Of a stretch of 64,000 nt of DNA, positions 38,898-47,346 are shown piece after piece. The stretch is from Clostridia bacterium (lineage in GTDB: Bacteria > Bacillota > Clostridia > Christensenellales > Borkfalkiaceae), in contig CAAGHC010000003.1 in NCBI GenBank assembly GCA_900769565.1, forward strand, positions 21,448-85,447, in the 5' to 3' direction. Under the pieces are notes generated by a model. It was not told the origin of the DNA. It did no database searches and saw nothing but the letters and a program-made list of their open reading frames with translations. Position 1 is the first letter of the stretch; the number at the start of each line of letters is the position of its first letter. The translations under genes and the position numbers were made by a program.

Positions 38898-39915
38898 TCT
38901 CTTTACCTCCGAGAGTTTTCATTACTTTAACGATATTCATAGATATCGGACATTTGCTTAAGCATCTACCGCAACCAACGCAACCGAACAAACCGTCGTT
39001 ATTGGTGGGATAGTAAACTAATTTGTGCATAAATCTTTGACGGAAACGTTCTAATTGAGTTAATCTCGGTTGACCTGCACTCATCTTCGTAAAGTCAGAG
39101 TACATACAAGAGTCCCAACAACGGAAACGTTGAATACCCGATTTAGTCTTAAAATCCTTAATGTCGTAACATTGACAAGTCGGACATACGAAAGTACAAG
39201 TACCACAACCAAGGCAAGCCTCTGAAAGAGTTTTCCATTCGGGTGCGTTAAAGAACTTGTCCGTTTTGTCCTTACCGAATTCGCTAGCCTTAACGTCTTT
39301 AAGCGGAAGTTTTGCCATAACCGCTTTGATTTGTTCTTTTTGTTCGTTAACAGCCTTATCGTCACATTCTTCGGTAACGCTTTCAAGTTTTTCCATAAGC
39401 GCTTTACCCTTTTCGGTTTTAGCCGTAAGGTAAATATCGCTTTCGGTCTTATACGCTTCGATATCGCCTGCAGGTGCAGATGCGTCTATATCAAAGGTTT
39501 GACAGAAACAAGTTTCGGTAGGTCTAGTACAAGCCATGGATACGACAACGCCGTGTTCACGCCTGTTTTTCCAGTAGGTATCTACCGGTTCTGCAAGGAA
39601 TACTCTATCAAGAACTTCCAAACTCTTAACGTCACAAGCACGAACGCCGAAAACTACGAAATCTTCGCTTTCAGAACGGGTATCGATAACTTCAATCTTC
39701 TTTCCGTCCGTCTTAAATTCCATAAGACTTTCGGTTTGTGGGAAGAAGAAGTCCTTTGCGCTACGGTCGGTCTTTAAAGCGTTTGACATCTTCATTCCGT
39801 TTTCATACTTTGCATATACAGCGCCCTTATCACCGTCAACGGGTATATAAAGTTTTGCACTTTCAGATATTTTAGCAAAGAGTGCGTCTAAATTATTGAG
39901 AGAACATTTACGCAT
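38890..39915 (-). CDS. flxB: FlxB-like 4Fe-4S protein (sulfhydrogenase beta-type)
   Basis: About 341 residues. The N-terminal part (VFGVRACDVKSLEVLDRVF) and the Cys clusters CLGCGTCTFVCPTCQC...C and CVGCGRCLSKCP match the beta subunit of archaeal sulfhydrogenase and anaerobic sulfite reductase A, and FlxB. It passes electrons between the NADH-binding FlxA and further Fe-S subunits. Start at 39915, which has GGGGGG at good spacing; an ATG two codons upstream is nearly on the ribosome site. Overlaps the upstream gene by 8 bases. Confidence 0.8.
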   Translation of the reverse strand: MRKCSLNNLDALFAKISESAKLYIPVDGDKGAVYAKYENGMKMSNALKTDRSAKDFFFPQTESLMEFKTDGKKIEVIDTRSESEDFVVFGVRACDVKSLEVLDRVFLAEPVDTYWKNRREHGVVVSMACTRPTETCFCQTFDIDASAPAGDIEAYKTESDIYLTAKTEKGKALMEKLESVTEECDDKAVNEQKEQIKAVMAKLPLKDVKASEFGKDKTDKFFNAPEWKTLSEACLGCGTCTFVCPTCQCYDIKDFKTKSGIQRFRCWDSCMYSDFTKMSAGQPRLTQLERFRQRFMHKLVYYPTNNDGLFGCVGCGRCLSKCPISMNIVKVMKTLGGKENE

Positions 39916-40906
39916 TTTCATTTCCCCCCTTGTTTACTGCATCACTAGGCTCTATATCTTCTTTGGTGTAGTTAACTAGCGGTGCACGACTGCCGATTTC
40001 TTCACCTGCTTGATAATCGCCGTAGAATTCGTTGATGTCTTTTATAAACTTACGGTTAAGTAAGTGTAGTGGAATGTGTTGCGGACAAACCCTTGAACAT
40101 TCGCCACAGTCGGTACAACGACCTGCAACGTGGAACGCACGGATAATGTGGAACATCTTTTCTTCAAAACTGTTTGCAGGAGATTTATTTTCCACGCCCG
40201 AGTTGGGGTTGTCAAACACACACTTTTCACAAGTACAAGCGGGACAAACGTCACGACAAGCGTTACAACGGATGCAACGTGAAAGTTCGTTTTGCCAGAA
40301 AGCAAATCTTTCGTCCGCACTCATTTTTTCAAGTTTTTCGACTTCGTCGAAACGGTTGCTATCTAAAACGTCCCCCGTTTCGCCCATAAGTTCGTCGTAA
40401 TAAACGTGTTTTTTGCTCTTACAGTTAACGCAACGTTCTGCTAAAACGTCTTTTTTATCAATGGACTTAACGCCGTCGTAAAGAGTTTCAACCTTGATAG
40501 CGTCGCCATCAGAATTTACCGATACGATACCGTCGCCAACGAGCGCTTTAATCTTGTTTACGTCAACCATACCGTCGCAAGGAATACCTACTGCATAAAC
40601 CTTTTCCCTATCAAAACGGTGTTCGGTAAGAAGTTGGTTAAAACTGTAAGTATCGCAAGGCTTTAAGAAAACTAAAACCTTTCCTTCGCCCTTGCGGGTT
40701 TCTTTAACTAAATATTTAGAGAAGTTCGCTCCGCAAAAATCGCCGAAAACGAAATCCTTTTTCATCTCTTCTGCGCTAGTGAAAAGTGCAGGTGTTACGT
40801 CGTAAGAAAATTCACCGATTTTCCAACCGAATACACGGTCAACTTTACCTTCGCTTAATAACGATTGCGCCTTTTCAATAAGCATATCACGGGTTATTTT
40901 TTGCAT
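39908..40906 (-). CDS. flxC: FlxC-like 4Fe-4S protein
   Basis: 332 residues. A domain related to the preceding subunit (FLKPCDTYSFNQLL; AVGIPCDGMVD) precedes two ferredoxin clusters: CIRCNACRDVCPACTC and CTDCGECSRVCPQHIPL. Paired FlxB/FlxC proteins are the electron wire of Flx-Hdr complexes. GGAGG precedes the ATG, which overlaps the FlxD gene by 13 bases. The tail is charged and probably flexible. Confidence 0.78.
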   Translation of the reverse strand: MQKITRDMLIEKAQSLLSEGKVDRVFGWKIGEFSYDVTPALFTSAEEMKKDFVFGDFCGANFSKYLVKETRKGEGKVLVFLKPCDTYSFNQLLTEHRFDREKVYAVGIPCDGMVDVNKIKALVGDGIVSVNSDGDAIKVETLYDGVKSIDKKDVLAERCVNCKSKKHVYYDELMGETGDVLDSNRFDEVEKLEKMSADERFAFWQNELSRCIRCNACRDVCPACTCEKCVFDNPNSGVENKSPANSFEEKMFHIIRAFHVAGRCTDCGECSRVCPQHIPLHLLNRKFIKDINEFYGDYQAGEEIGSRAPLVNYTKEDIEPSDAVNKGGNENA

Positions 40907-41328
40907 CTCAAATCCTCCAATCTCTTGTTTTCACCAAGTTTGGTTACCGTTTGAACAAAGTCGTTCATGGTAGCTGCAAATTTAGCACCTTCTGCCGCCG
41001 ATACCCATTCTACACGGGTACGTTCTCTTTCAATTCCTAGATAATCGAGCATTGAGAAAAGAAGAGCCATTCTTCTTCTAGTGTAGTAGTTACCAGAAGT
41101 ATAGTGGCAATCCCCAGGGTGGCAACCACAAAGGATAACGCCGTCTGCACCACGTTGGAATGCACGAAGGATAAACATGGGGTTTACCCTACACGAACAA
41201 GGAACACGGATAACTTTTACTTCTGCAGGGTAAGCTAATCTGTTACTACCTGCAAGGTCTGCGCCCGCATACGAGCACCAGTTACAACAAAACGCCACGA
41301 TTTTAGGCTTATATTCGTTTACTTGCAT
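40894..41328 (-). CDS. flxD: FlxD/MvhD family Hdr electron-entry subunit
   Basis: 144 residues. The MvhD pattern is complete: FCCNWCSYAGADLAG, RVPCSCRVNP and GCHPGDCHYTSGNYYTRRR. This subunit holds a [2Fe-2S] and docks on HdrA, delivering electrons to the bifurcating flavin. In methanogens it links F420-non-reducing hydrogenase to Hdr; here it must receive electrons from FlxABC. The gene overlaps hdrA by 10 bases. Confidence 0.9.
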   Translation of the reverse strand: MQVNEYKPKIVAFCCNWCSYAGADLAGSNRLAYPAEVKVIRVPCSCRVNPMFILRAFQRGADGVILCGCHPGDCHYTSGNYYTRRRMALLFSMLDYLGIERERTRVEWVSAAEGAKFAATMNDFVQTVTKLGENKRLEDLRCKK

Positions 41329-43313
41329 ATTGCGTCAACCTCCGCCATAATCTGTTTGCTTGCAAATCCCTTAAGGTCCATAGCGCCTGAAGGACAAGCA
41401 ACCGTACAACAACCGCAACCTTGACATACCGCTTCGTTAACTTGCGCTACTCTGCGAACAAGCGTTGTTCTGTTCGGGCCACGGAATTCTTTGTCTACGT
41501 AAGTAATTGCACCGTAAGGACATACCTTTTCGCAAGACGAACAACCGTTACACATCAATTCGTCTGATTTAGCAACGCACGGGTTACCCGTAAGTTTGTC
41601 TTTTGCGAGTAGGCCTATTACCTTCGCTGCCGCAGCACCTGCTTGAGATACCGTTTCGGGTATATCTTTAGGTCCTTGACAAGCACCCGAAAGGAATATA
41701 CCCGCCGTCGGGCTTTCTACCGGACGAAGTTTGGGGTGCGCTTCGGTAAAGAAGTCGTTAGTGTCCATACTTGCAGTAAGCATGGTTGCAAGGGGACGTG
41801 CCGATTTATCGGGTTCGATTGCCGCAGCAAGAACTACTAGGTCTGCCTCAATCTTAAGTTGCTTGTTAGCAATAAGGTCAGAGCCCTGAACGATAAGCTT
41901 ATCACCTTCGGGTGAAACCTTACCTACCATACCTTTTATATAATGTACACCGTATTCTTCAACAGCACGACGGTAGAACTCGTCAAAGTTCTTACCGGGC
42001 GTTCTTACGTCGATATAGAATACGTAAACGTCGGTATCAGGATATTTGTCACGGGTAAGCATTGCGTGTTTTGCAGTATACATACAGCAAATCTTCGAGC
42101 AATATTCCTTACCTTTTTCAGCACACGACGCACAACGTGAACCTACGCATTGTACGAATACGAGCGTGTGGGGGTGCTTGCCGTCCGACGGACGAAGAAG
42201 TTTACCTGCAGTAGGGCCTGCAGCGTTCATTAAACGCTCGAATTCCAAAGAAGTGATTACGTCTTTACTTTGATTATAAGCATATTCGTCAAACTTGTCC
42301 ATGCTTATCGGATTGAAACCGGTAGCGGCAACAATTGCGCCGTACTTTTCTTCAACGTATTCGTCCTTTTGAGTATAGTCGATAGCCTTTGCAGTACATA
42401 CTTTAGAACATACACCGCACTTGCCCGTCTTAAGCATAGTACAATAATCTGCGTCGATAGTTGCAATCTTGGGAACTGCTTGCGCAAAAGGAATATAGAT
42501 TGCACGACGATTGTCCATACCAAGGTTAAACTCGTTAGGAACTTTCTTTTGCGGACACTTTTCAGTACAAAGACCGCAACCCGTACAAACGTCTTCCTTT
42601 ACGTAACGAGCCTTTCTCTTAATCTTAACGTCGAAGTTACCTACGAAACCTTTGATTTCTTCAACTTCGCTATAAGAGAAAATTCTAATTTTTTCATGTT
42701 GAGCAACGTCAACCATCTTGGGGGTAAGTATACAAGCCGCACAGTCGAGCGTCGGGAAAGTCTTATCGATTTGAGCCATTTTACCACCGATAGTGGGCTT
42801 TTTCTCAACGATATCAACTTCAAACCCAGCGTCTGCTATATCGAGAGCAGTTTGAATACCTGCGATACCGCCACCGATAACGAGCGCGCGCTTTGTAACG
42901 GGGCTTTCACCGGGGGTAAGGGGTGCGTTAAGGTTAACTTTAGCGATTGCCGTTCTACCTAAAACGATTGCCTTTTCAGTACCTTCAACCATGTCCTTAT
43001 GAATCCAAGAACATTGTTCACGAATGTTTGCGATTTCTACCATGTAGGGGTTTAAGCCTGCTGCTTGAGCAGTCTTTCTGAAAGTCGCCTCGTGCATTCT
43101 GGGCGAACAAGAACATACTACGATACCCGTAAGGTTATGTTCTTTGATTGCTTGTTTAATAAGCTCCTGCCCTGCTTGCGAACACATATATTGATAGTTG
43201 GCAGAATGTACTACGCCCGGTTCGTTTCTTAAGGCTTCTGCAACCTTTACAACGTCTACCGTGCCGGCAATATTACTACCGCACCAACATACGAATACTC
43301 CTATTCTCTGCAT
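41319..43313 (-). CDS. hdrA: HdrA-like flavin-binding heterodisulfide reductase subunit
   Basis: 664 residues: N-terminal CWCGSNIAGTVDV...CSQAGQELI and CSCSPRMHE Cys region; a FAD-binding thioredoxin-reductase-like core (ALVIGGGIAGIQTALDIADAGFEVDIVEK, TLDCAACILTPKM); an inserted ferredoxin cluster (CTGCGLCTEKCP and later Cys); and two C-terminal 4Fe-4S clusters (CNGCSSCEKVCPYGA, CQGCGCCTVACPSGA). HdrA carries the flavin that splits or merges electron pairs in Hdr complexes. It is cytosolic. Strong AAGGAG upstream. Confidence 0.92.
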   Translation of the reverse strand: MQRIGVFVCWCGSNIAGTVDVVKVAEALRNEPGVVHSANYQYMCSQAGQELIKQAIKEHNLTGIVVCSCSPRMHEATFRKTAQAAGLNPYMVEIANIREQCSWIHKDMVEGTEKAIVLGRTAIAKVNLNAPLTPGESPVTKRALVIGGGIAGIQTALDIADAGFEVDIVEKKPTIGGKMAQIDKTFPTLDCAACILTPKMVDVAQHEKIRIFSYSEVEEIKGFVGNFDVKIKRKARYVKEDVCTGCGLCTEKCPQKKVPNEFNLGMDNRRAIYIPFAQAVPKIATIDADYCTMLKTGKCGVCSKVCTAKAIDYTQKDEYVEEKYGAIVAATGFNPISMDKFDEYAYNQSKDVITSLEFERLMNAAGPTAGKLLRPSDGKHPHTLVFVQCVGSRCASCAEKGKEYCSKICCMYTAKHAMLTRDKYPDTDVYVFYIDVRTPGKNFDEFYRRAVEEYGVHYIKGMVGKVSPEGDKLIVQGSDLIANKQLKIEADLVVLAAAIEPDKSARPLATMLTASMDTNDFFTEAHPKLRPVESPTAGIFLSGACQGPKDIPETVSQAGAAAAKVIGLLAKDKLTGNPCVAKSDELMCNGCSSCEKVCPYGAITYVDKEFRGPNRTTLVRRVAQVNEAVCQGCGCCTVACPSGAMDLKGFASKQIMAEVDAICK

Positions 43314-43328
43314 TTGTATTCTCCTTTT

Positions 43329-43721
43329 TTACTTTGTATATTTCCTGAACGCACTTACGATTGCTTGTTGGGGCAAATCTTCGTCTAAAAGTTCGGGAAC
43401 GTCGTCTGCTTTAAGGTGGTTTTTGTCTTGTTCACGTACTACGCTTAATCTTACTGCCTCAACGAGTTTTGCAGGCTCTACGCCACGGGGACATCTGTCC
43501 ACACAAGCAAAACACGAAAGACAACGATAGAGCGATTTGGACTTTAACAAGGGTTCGATATCCCCCGTTTCTACCATGTACACGAATTGATGGGGATGAT
43601 ATTCCATCTCGTCGTATGCAGGGCAAGTACCCGAACATTTTCCGCATTTCATGCACTTTCTCGGATTAACGCCACTGCGACGGATAATTTCATCACAAAT
43701 TTTTTGCTTGGAATTTTCCAT
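43329..43721 (-). CDS. hdrC: HdrC-like iron-sulfur subunit
   Basis: 130 residues with two 4Fe-4S motifs, CMKCGKCSGTCP and CLSCFACVDRCPRGVEP, in the HdrC arrangement, followed by a short helical tail. It transfers electrons from HdrA to HdrB. AAGGAG precedes the ATG; HdrB ends 6 bases upstream. Confidence 0.9.
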   Translation of the reverse strand: MENSKQKICDEIIRRSGVNPRKCMKCGKCSGTCPAYDEMEYHPHQFVYMVETGDIEPLLKSKSLYRCLSCFACVDRCPRGVEPAKLVEAVRLSVVREQDKNHLKADDVPELLDEDLPQQAIVSAFRKYTK

Positions 43722-43727
43722 ACTGTT

Positions 43728-44504
43728 TTACTCCTTTACGCCGAGCGCTTCTGCAAGAAGTTCGGTTATGTAAACCACTTGCACGCCCGTGCCGTTCTTT
43801 TCAAGGTTGTATTTACAAAGCGGACAAGCGGTAACGATAACTTCAGCCCCTTGCGCTTTTGCATTCAAAGAAACTCTACTACTCTTTTCCTTTGCAACCG
43901 CCTTGTCTTCCATGGTCATATATCCGCCACAACATTCGTTACGGAACGCATAATACACGGGTTCAGCACCGAGCGCACGAATTAAATCTTCCATGATGGT
44001 CGGATTTTCCGGGTCGTCCATTGCCATAACTTTGGACGGACGAAGAAGTAAGCATCCGTAGTAAGGTGCTATCTTCTTACCCGTAAGCGGATTTACTACC
44101 TTTTCTTTAATTTTGTCAAAGCCCACTTTGTCACGAAGAAGTTCTAAATAATGTAAAACTTCGGTTTGACCTTCGTAAGGCTCTTCCGCCATGTAGTTGT
44201 TTGCACGCAAAGCAAAATCCTTATCGGTTGCCATTGCGTTGTTCGTTTGCTTAATAACGTTGTGACAAGCAGAACATACCGTCACTAACGCTTGACCTTT
44301 TGCATTAGCTTCCTTAAGCGCACGCACCGAAGATAATTTGGTAGCAATTTCATCACTAGACGTAGTGAATACGCCACCGCAACATTGCCAATTTTCAATT
44401 TCTTCTAACGTAACGCCTAAAACTTCAGCACTCTTTCTTGCATAAAGGTCTAGGTCTTTGGCTTTAGTCTTTAACGTACAGCCGGGAAAATAACTGACTT
44501 TCAT
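43728..44504 (-). CDS. hdrB: HdrB-like CCG-domain subunit
   Basis: 258 residues with two CCG domains: PGCTLKTKAKD...NWQCCGG...CSACH and YGCLLLRP...RNECCGG...CPLCKYNL. In methanogens these hold two noncubane [4Fe-4S] clusters that reduce the CoM-S-S-CoB disulfide. This organism is not expected to have that substrate, so HdrB must either reduce another disulfide or hand electrons to the fumarate reductase subunits encoded downstream. Confidence 0.9.
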   Translation of the reverse strand: MKVSYFPGCTLKTKAKDLDLYARKSAEVLGVTLEEIENWQCCGGVFTTSSDEIATKLSSVRALKEANAKGQALVTVCSACHNVIKQTNNAMATDKDFALRANNYMAEEPYEGQTEVLHYLELLRDKVGFDKIKEKVVNPLTGKKIAPYYGCLLLRPSKVMAMDDPENPTIMEDLIRALGAEPVYYAFRNECCGGYMTMEDKAVAKEKSSRVSLNAKAQGAEVIVTACPLCKYNLEKNGTGVQVVYITELLAEALGVKE

Positions 44505-44523
44505 CTGTTTTTGCTCCTATTTA

Positions 44524-45900
44524 TTAAACCATTTGTTCGGGGTGGAAAACTTCGTCGAATTTTTCCGCCGTCAAAAATCCTAATTCAACACACGCTTGCT
44601 TTAACGATACGCCGTCTTTGAACGCCTTCTTTGCAGTCTTTGCAGCGTTTTCATAACCGATATACGGGTTAAGTGCCGTTACTAGCATTAAAGAGTTGTG
44701 TAAGTTGTGGTCCATCTTTTCACGGTTTGCTTTAATACCAACTGCGCAGTTTACGTTAAATGAAACGATTGCCTCTGCCAAAAGTCTTGCCGATTGCAAG
44801 AAGTTGTACATACATACGGGCATGAATACGTTAAGTTCAAAGTTTCCTTGAGATGCAGCCATTGCAACTGCAACGTCGTTACCCATAACTTGAACGGCAA
44901 CCATGGTAACGGCCTCGCATTGAGTGGGATTAACCTTACCAGGCATGATTGACGAACCAGGTTCGTTTTCGGGAATAAAGATTTCACCAAGACCGTCACG
45001 TGGACCACTTGCGAGCCAACGTACGTCGTTAGCAATCTTCATCATATCACATGCGAGCGCCTTGATTGCGCCGTGTGCGAATACGAGTTCGTCTTTACTA
45101 GTTAATGCGTGGAATTTGTTGCCTGCGGTTACGAAAGCCTTTCCGGTAATTTCACTTACCTTTTTAGCAACTAATTCATCAAAACCTTTAGGTGCGTTTA
45201 AGCCCGTACCAACTGCAGTGCCACCGAGAGCAAGTTCTGCTAAAGGCTTAATAGAAAGTTTCAAAAGTTCAACGTCACGTTCCAAACTAGTTCTCCAACC
45301 GCTGATTTCTTGGCTGAACTTAATGGGCGTTGCATCTTGAAGGTGAGTTCTACCACACTTAACAACCCCTTCGTTTTCCTTTTCCAAACGGATAAAGGTA
45401 TCGATAAGAGATTGAACTGCGGGGATAAGTTTGTCTTCAATAACGGTAACTGCAGAAATGTGCATTGCCGTCGGGAAAGTGTCGTTTGAAGACTGACTCA
45501 TATTAATATCGTCGTTGGGGTGAAGAATTTTCTTACCTGCGATTTCATTACCCCTATTTGCAATAACTTCGTTCGCATTCATGTTAGATTGCGTGCCAGA
45601 CCCCGTTTGCCATACAACGAGCGGGAAGTGGTCGTTAAGCGAACCGCTCATAACTTCGTCGCAAGCTTTAGCGATAGCGTTAACTTTTTCCGCCGTCATT
45701 TTTTCAGGACGGAGTTCGTGGTTTGCAAGTGCGGCTGCTTTTTTGAGTACGCCGAATGCACGGGTAATTTCCCTAGGCATAGTTTCAATGTCCACACCTA
45801 TCTTAAAATTCTCGTGACTGCGTTGAGTTTGTGCCGCCCAGTAACGGTCTGCGGGAACTTTTACTTCTCCCATTGAATCGTGTTCGATACGATAATCCAT
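44524..45900 (-). CDS. fumC: Fumarase, class II
   Basis: 458 residues, the normal FumC length. The three conserved regions of the fumarase/aspartase superfamily are visible: QTGSGTQSNMNANEVIANR, GGTAVGTGLNAPKGF and the signature GSSIMPGKVNPTQCEAV, with catalytic Ser in the mobile loop. GRTHLQDATPIKFSQEISGW is also typical of fumarase. It interconverts malate and fumarate. As first gene of the operon it supplies fumarate to the reductase encoded at the other end. Confidence 0.93.
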   Translation of the reverse strand: MDYRIEHDSMGEVKVPADRYWAAQTQRSHENFKIGVDIETMPREITRAFGVLKKAAALANHELRPEKMTAEKVNAIAKACDEVMSGSLNDHFPLVVWQTGSGTQSNMNANEVIANRGNEIAGKKILHPNDDINMSQSSNDTFPTAMHISAVTVIEDKLIPAVQSLIDTFIRLEKENEGVVKCGRTHLQDATPIKFSQEISGWRTSLERDVELLKLSIKPLAELALGGTAVGTGLNAPKGFDELVAKKVSEITGKAFVTAGNKFHALTSKDELVFAHGAIKALACDMMKIANDVRWLASGPRDGLGEIFIPENEPGSSIMPGKVNPTQCEAVTMVAVQVMGNDVAVAMAASQGNFELNVFMPVCMYNFLQSARLLAEAIVSFNVNCAVGIKANREKMDHNLHNSLMLVTALNPYIGYENAAKTAKKAFKDGVSLKQACVELGFLTAEKFDEVFHPEQMV

Positions 45901-45995
45901 TTTTTACGTCTCCTTGATAGTAATTTTCTTTCGACCTTACCAAACTGCCGAAAGGTAAAAATCGCATAAAATCCCTTATAATCGTGATTGTATAT

Positions 45996-46039
45996 ATTAT
46001 AACAAACTGCTTGCAAATTGTAAATGGTTTAATTTGCAA
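45996..46039 (-). promoter_or_regulatory. Promoter and inverted-repeat operator of the fumC-hdr-flx operon
   Basis: TTTACA (46019-46024), 17 bases, TATAAT (45996-46001) on the minus strand. TTGCAAATT-N11-AATTTGCAA (46011-46039) is a perfect 9-bp inverted repeat that overlaps the -35. The N11 centre resembles LysR boxes, and the half site GCAAATT also occurs in the promoter at 31247-31275. Confidence 0.65.
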
Positions 46040-46107
46040 TTTTAATAAAAAATTGGAATAAGTTTATAACTTTTTTGTTATATTGACCCAACATTTACCA
46101 TAAATGG

Positions 46108-46199
46108 ACTGTTTTAACAGTTTTTGTGTTATATTAACACTTTATTTTTTCATACTCAACCCACTTTTTGTTGCCTAACCAAAATTTTTGTGATAAAAT
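46108..46199 (+). promoter_or_regulatory. Promoter of azlCD with two upstream palindromes
   Basis: TTGCCT (46171-46176), 17 bases, TAAAAT (46194-46199). Upstream lie ACTGTTTTAACAGT (46108-46121) and GTGTTATATTAACAC (46126-46140), two perfect palindromes sharing GTTnnnAAC symmetry. The rest of the 325-base gap to fumC holds only the fumC promoter. Confidence 0.55.
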
Positions 46200-46225
46200 A
46201 CTGCTTGTTTTTAGGAGCAAAACTA

Positions 46226-46966
46226 ATGAAAAACACCACAAACGGAAATAAACTTTCCATGAAAAACGGAATAAAAGACGGATTGCCGATAGGTCTTGGC
46301 TACCTTTCGGTTTCTTTTGCGTTCGGCGTGCAAGCAAGCATTGCGGGAATTCCACTTTTCATGTCCGTTTTTATCTCTATGACCAACCTAACTTCAGCAG
46401 GGCAACTTGCAGGGCTCACGGTTATAGCGACGCTTGGAACTATTCTTGAAATGATACTCACTCAACTAGTTATCAACGCTAGATATTTTTTGATGAGCAT
46501 AACCCTATCGCAAAAACTTGACGACGGATTTAGTACGGGGCACAGATTTTTCTCTTCGGCATTTATTACCGACGAAATTTTTGCAGTCGCCTCGTCAAAA
46601 CCACATCTTATAAACAAAAAATATTTTTACGGTTTGGTAATTCTACCATACTTCGGTTGGGCGCTTGGCACTTTGCTCGGCGCAGCGGCGGGAAACGTTC
46701 TTCCCACCCAAATAACCAACGCTTTGGGCATTGCCCTTTACGCCATGTTTATAGCAATTATAATTCCCCCGTCGCTAAAATCTTTAGGCATTGCTTGCAC
46801 GGTAATTTTTAGTGCAGGATTAAGTTCGATTTTCTATTACGTACCCGTCCTAAAACAGTCGATTTCCGGTGGCCTTGCCACTATAATATGCGCACTCGTA
46901 ACCGCTTTAGTTATTGCGGTAATTTTCCCCGTTCCGCAGAAGGAGGAAAGAAATGAGTCTTGCTAA
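46226..46966 (+). CDS. azlC: AzlC family branched-chain amino acid exporter, large subunit
   Basis: About 246 residues with five or more membrane helices. The start region GIKDGLPIGLGYLSVSFAFGVQASIAG and the segment ARYFLMSITLSQKL are typical of AzlC. Together with AzlD it exports branched-chain amino acids or analogues. ATG 46226 is chosen for AGGAG at good spacing; the frame is open upstream. It overlaps azlD by 14 bases. Confidence 0.88.
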   Translation: MKNTTNGNKLSMKNGIKDGLPIGLGYLSVSFAFGVQASIAGIPLFMSVFISMTNLTSAGQLAGLTVIATLGTILEMILTQLVINARYFLMSITLSQKLDDGFSTGHRFFSSAFITDEIFAVASSKPHLINKKYFYGLVILPYFGWALGTLLGAAAGNVLPTQITNALGIALYAMFIAIIIPPSLKSLGIACTVIFSAGLSSIFYYVPVLKQSISGGLATIICALVTALVIAVIFPVPQKEERNESC

Positions 46967-47261
46967 AATGGCGCTTATGATTTTGGTTATGGCAGGCGTA
47001 ACCTATTTAATACGAATGATACCGTTAGTTTTCTTCAGAAAGAAAATTAAGTCTAAATACGTTTGCAGTTTGCTTTACTATATCCCCTACGCCGTACTAT
47101 CCGCAATGACCTTTCCCGCTATATTTTACTCAACGGGAAACGAGATAACGGCTCTCGTTGGCACGGTGGTTGCGCTTATCGCCACCGTTAGCAAGCGTTC
47201 TCTCATTATAGTAGCCGTTCTAGCCTGCCTTGCAGTTCTTGTAACGGGGTTCATAATCTAA
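46953..47261 (+). CDS. azlD: AzlD family branched-chain amino acid exporter, small subunit
   Basis: 102 residues with three to four membrane helices (MILVMAGVTYLIRMIPLVFF...LLYYIPYAVLSAMTFPAIF). AzlD is the obligate small partner of AzlC. AGGAGG lies inside the end of azlC, so translation is coupled. Confidence 0.88.
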   Translation: MSLAKMALMILVMAGVTYLIRMIPLVFFRKKIKSKYVCSLLYYIPYAVLSAMTFPAIFYSTGNEITALVGTVVALIATVSKRSLIIVAVLACLAVLVTGFII

Positions 47262-47293
47262 ATTAAAAAATCAAAATCTAAACTTAAAAACAA

Positions 47294-47335
47294 AATACGC
47301 TTGCTCGAAAATCTCGAGCAAGCGTATTATTTTTT
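47294..47335. terminator. Bidirectional terminator between azlD and the P-type ATPase gene
   Basis: A 15-bp perfect stem from AATACGCTTGCTCGA around a 5-base loop, with T-rich 3' side on the plus strand and A-rich 5' side, so it serves both convergent genes. Confidence 0.85.
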
Positions 47336-47346
47336 ATGGTCGATGT

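Noticed and set aside
43728..44504. True CoM-CoB heterodisulfide reductase of a methanogen.
   Set aside because: The promoters, tRNAs, ribosome sites and neighbours are bacterial, and a fumarate reductase replaces methanogenesis genes.
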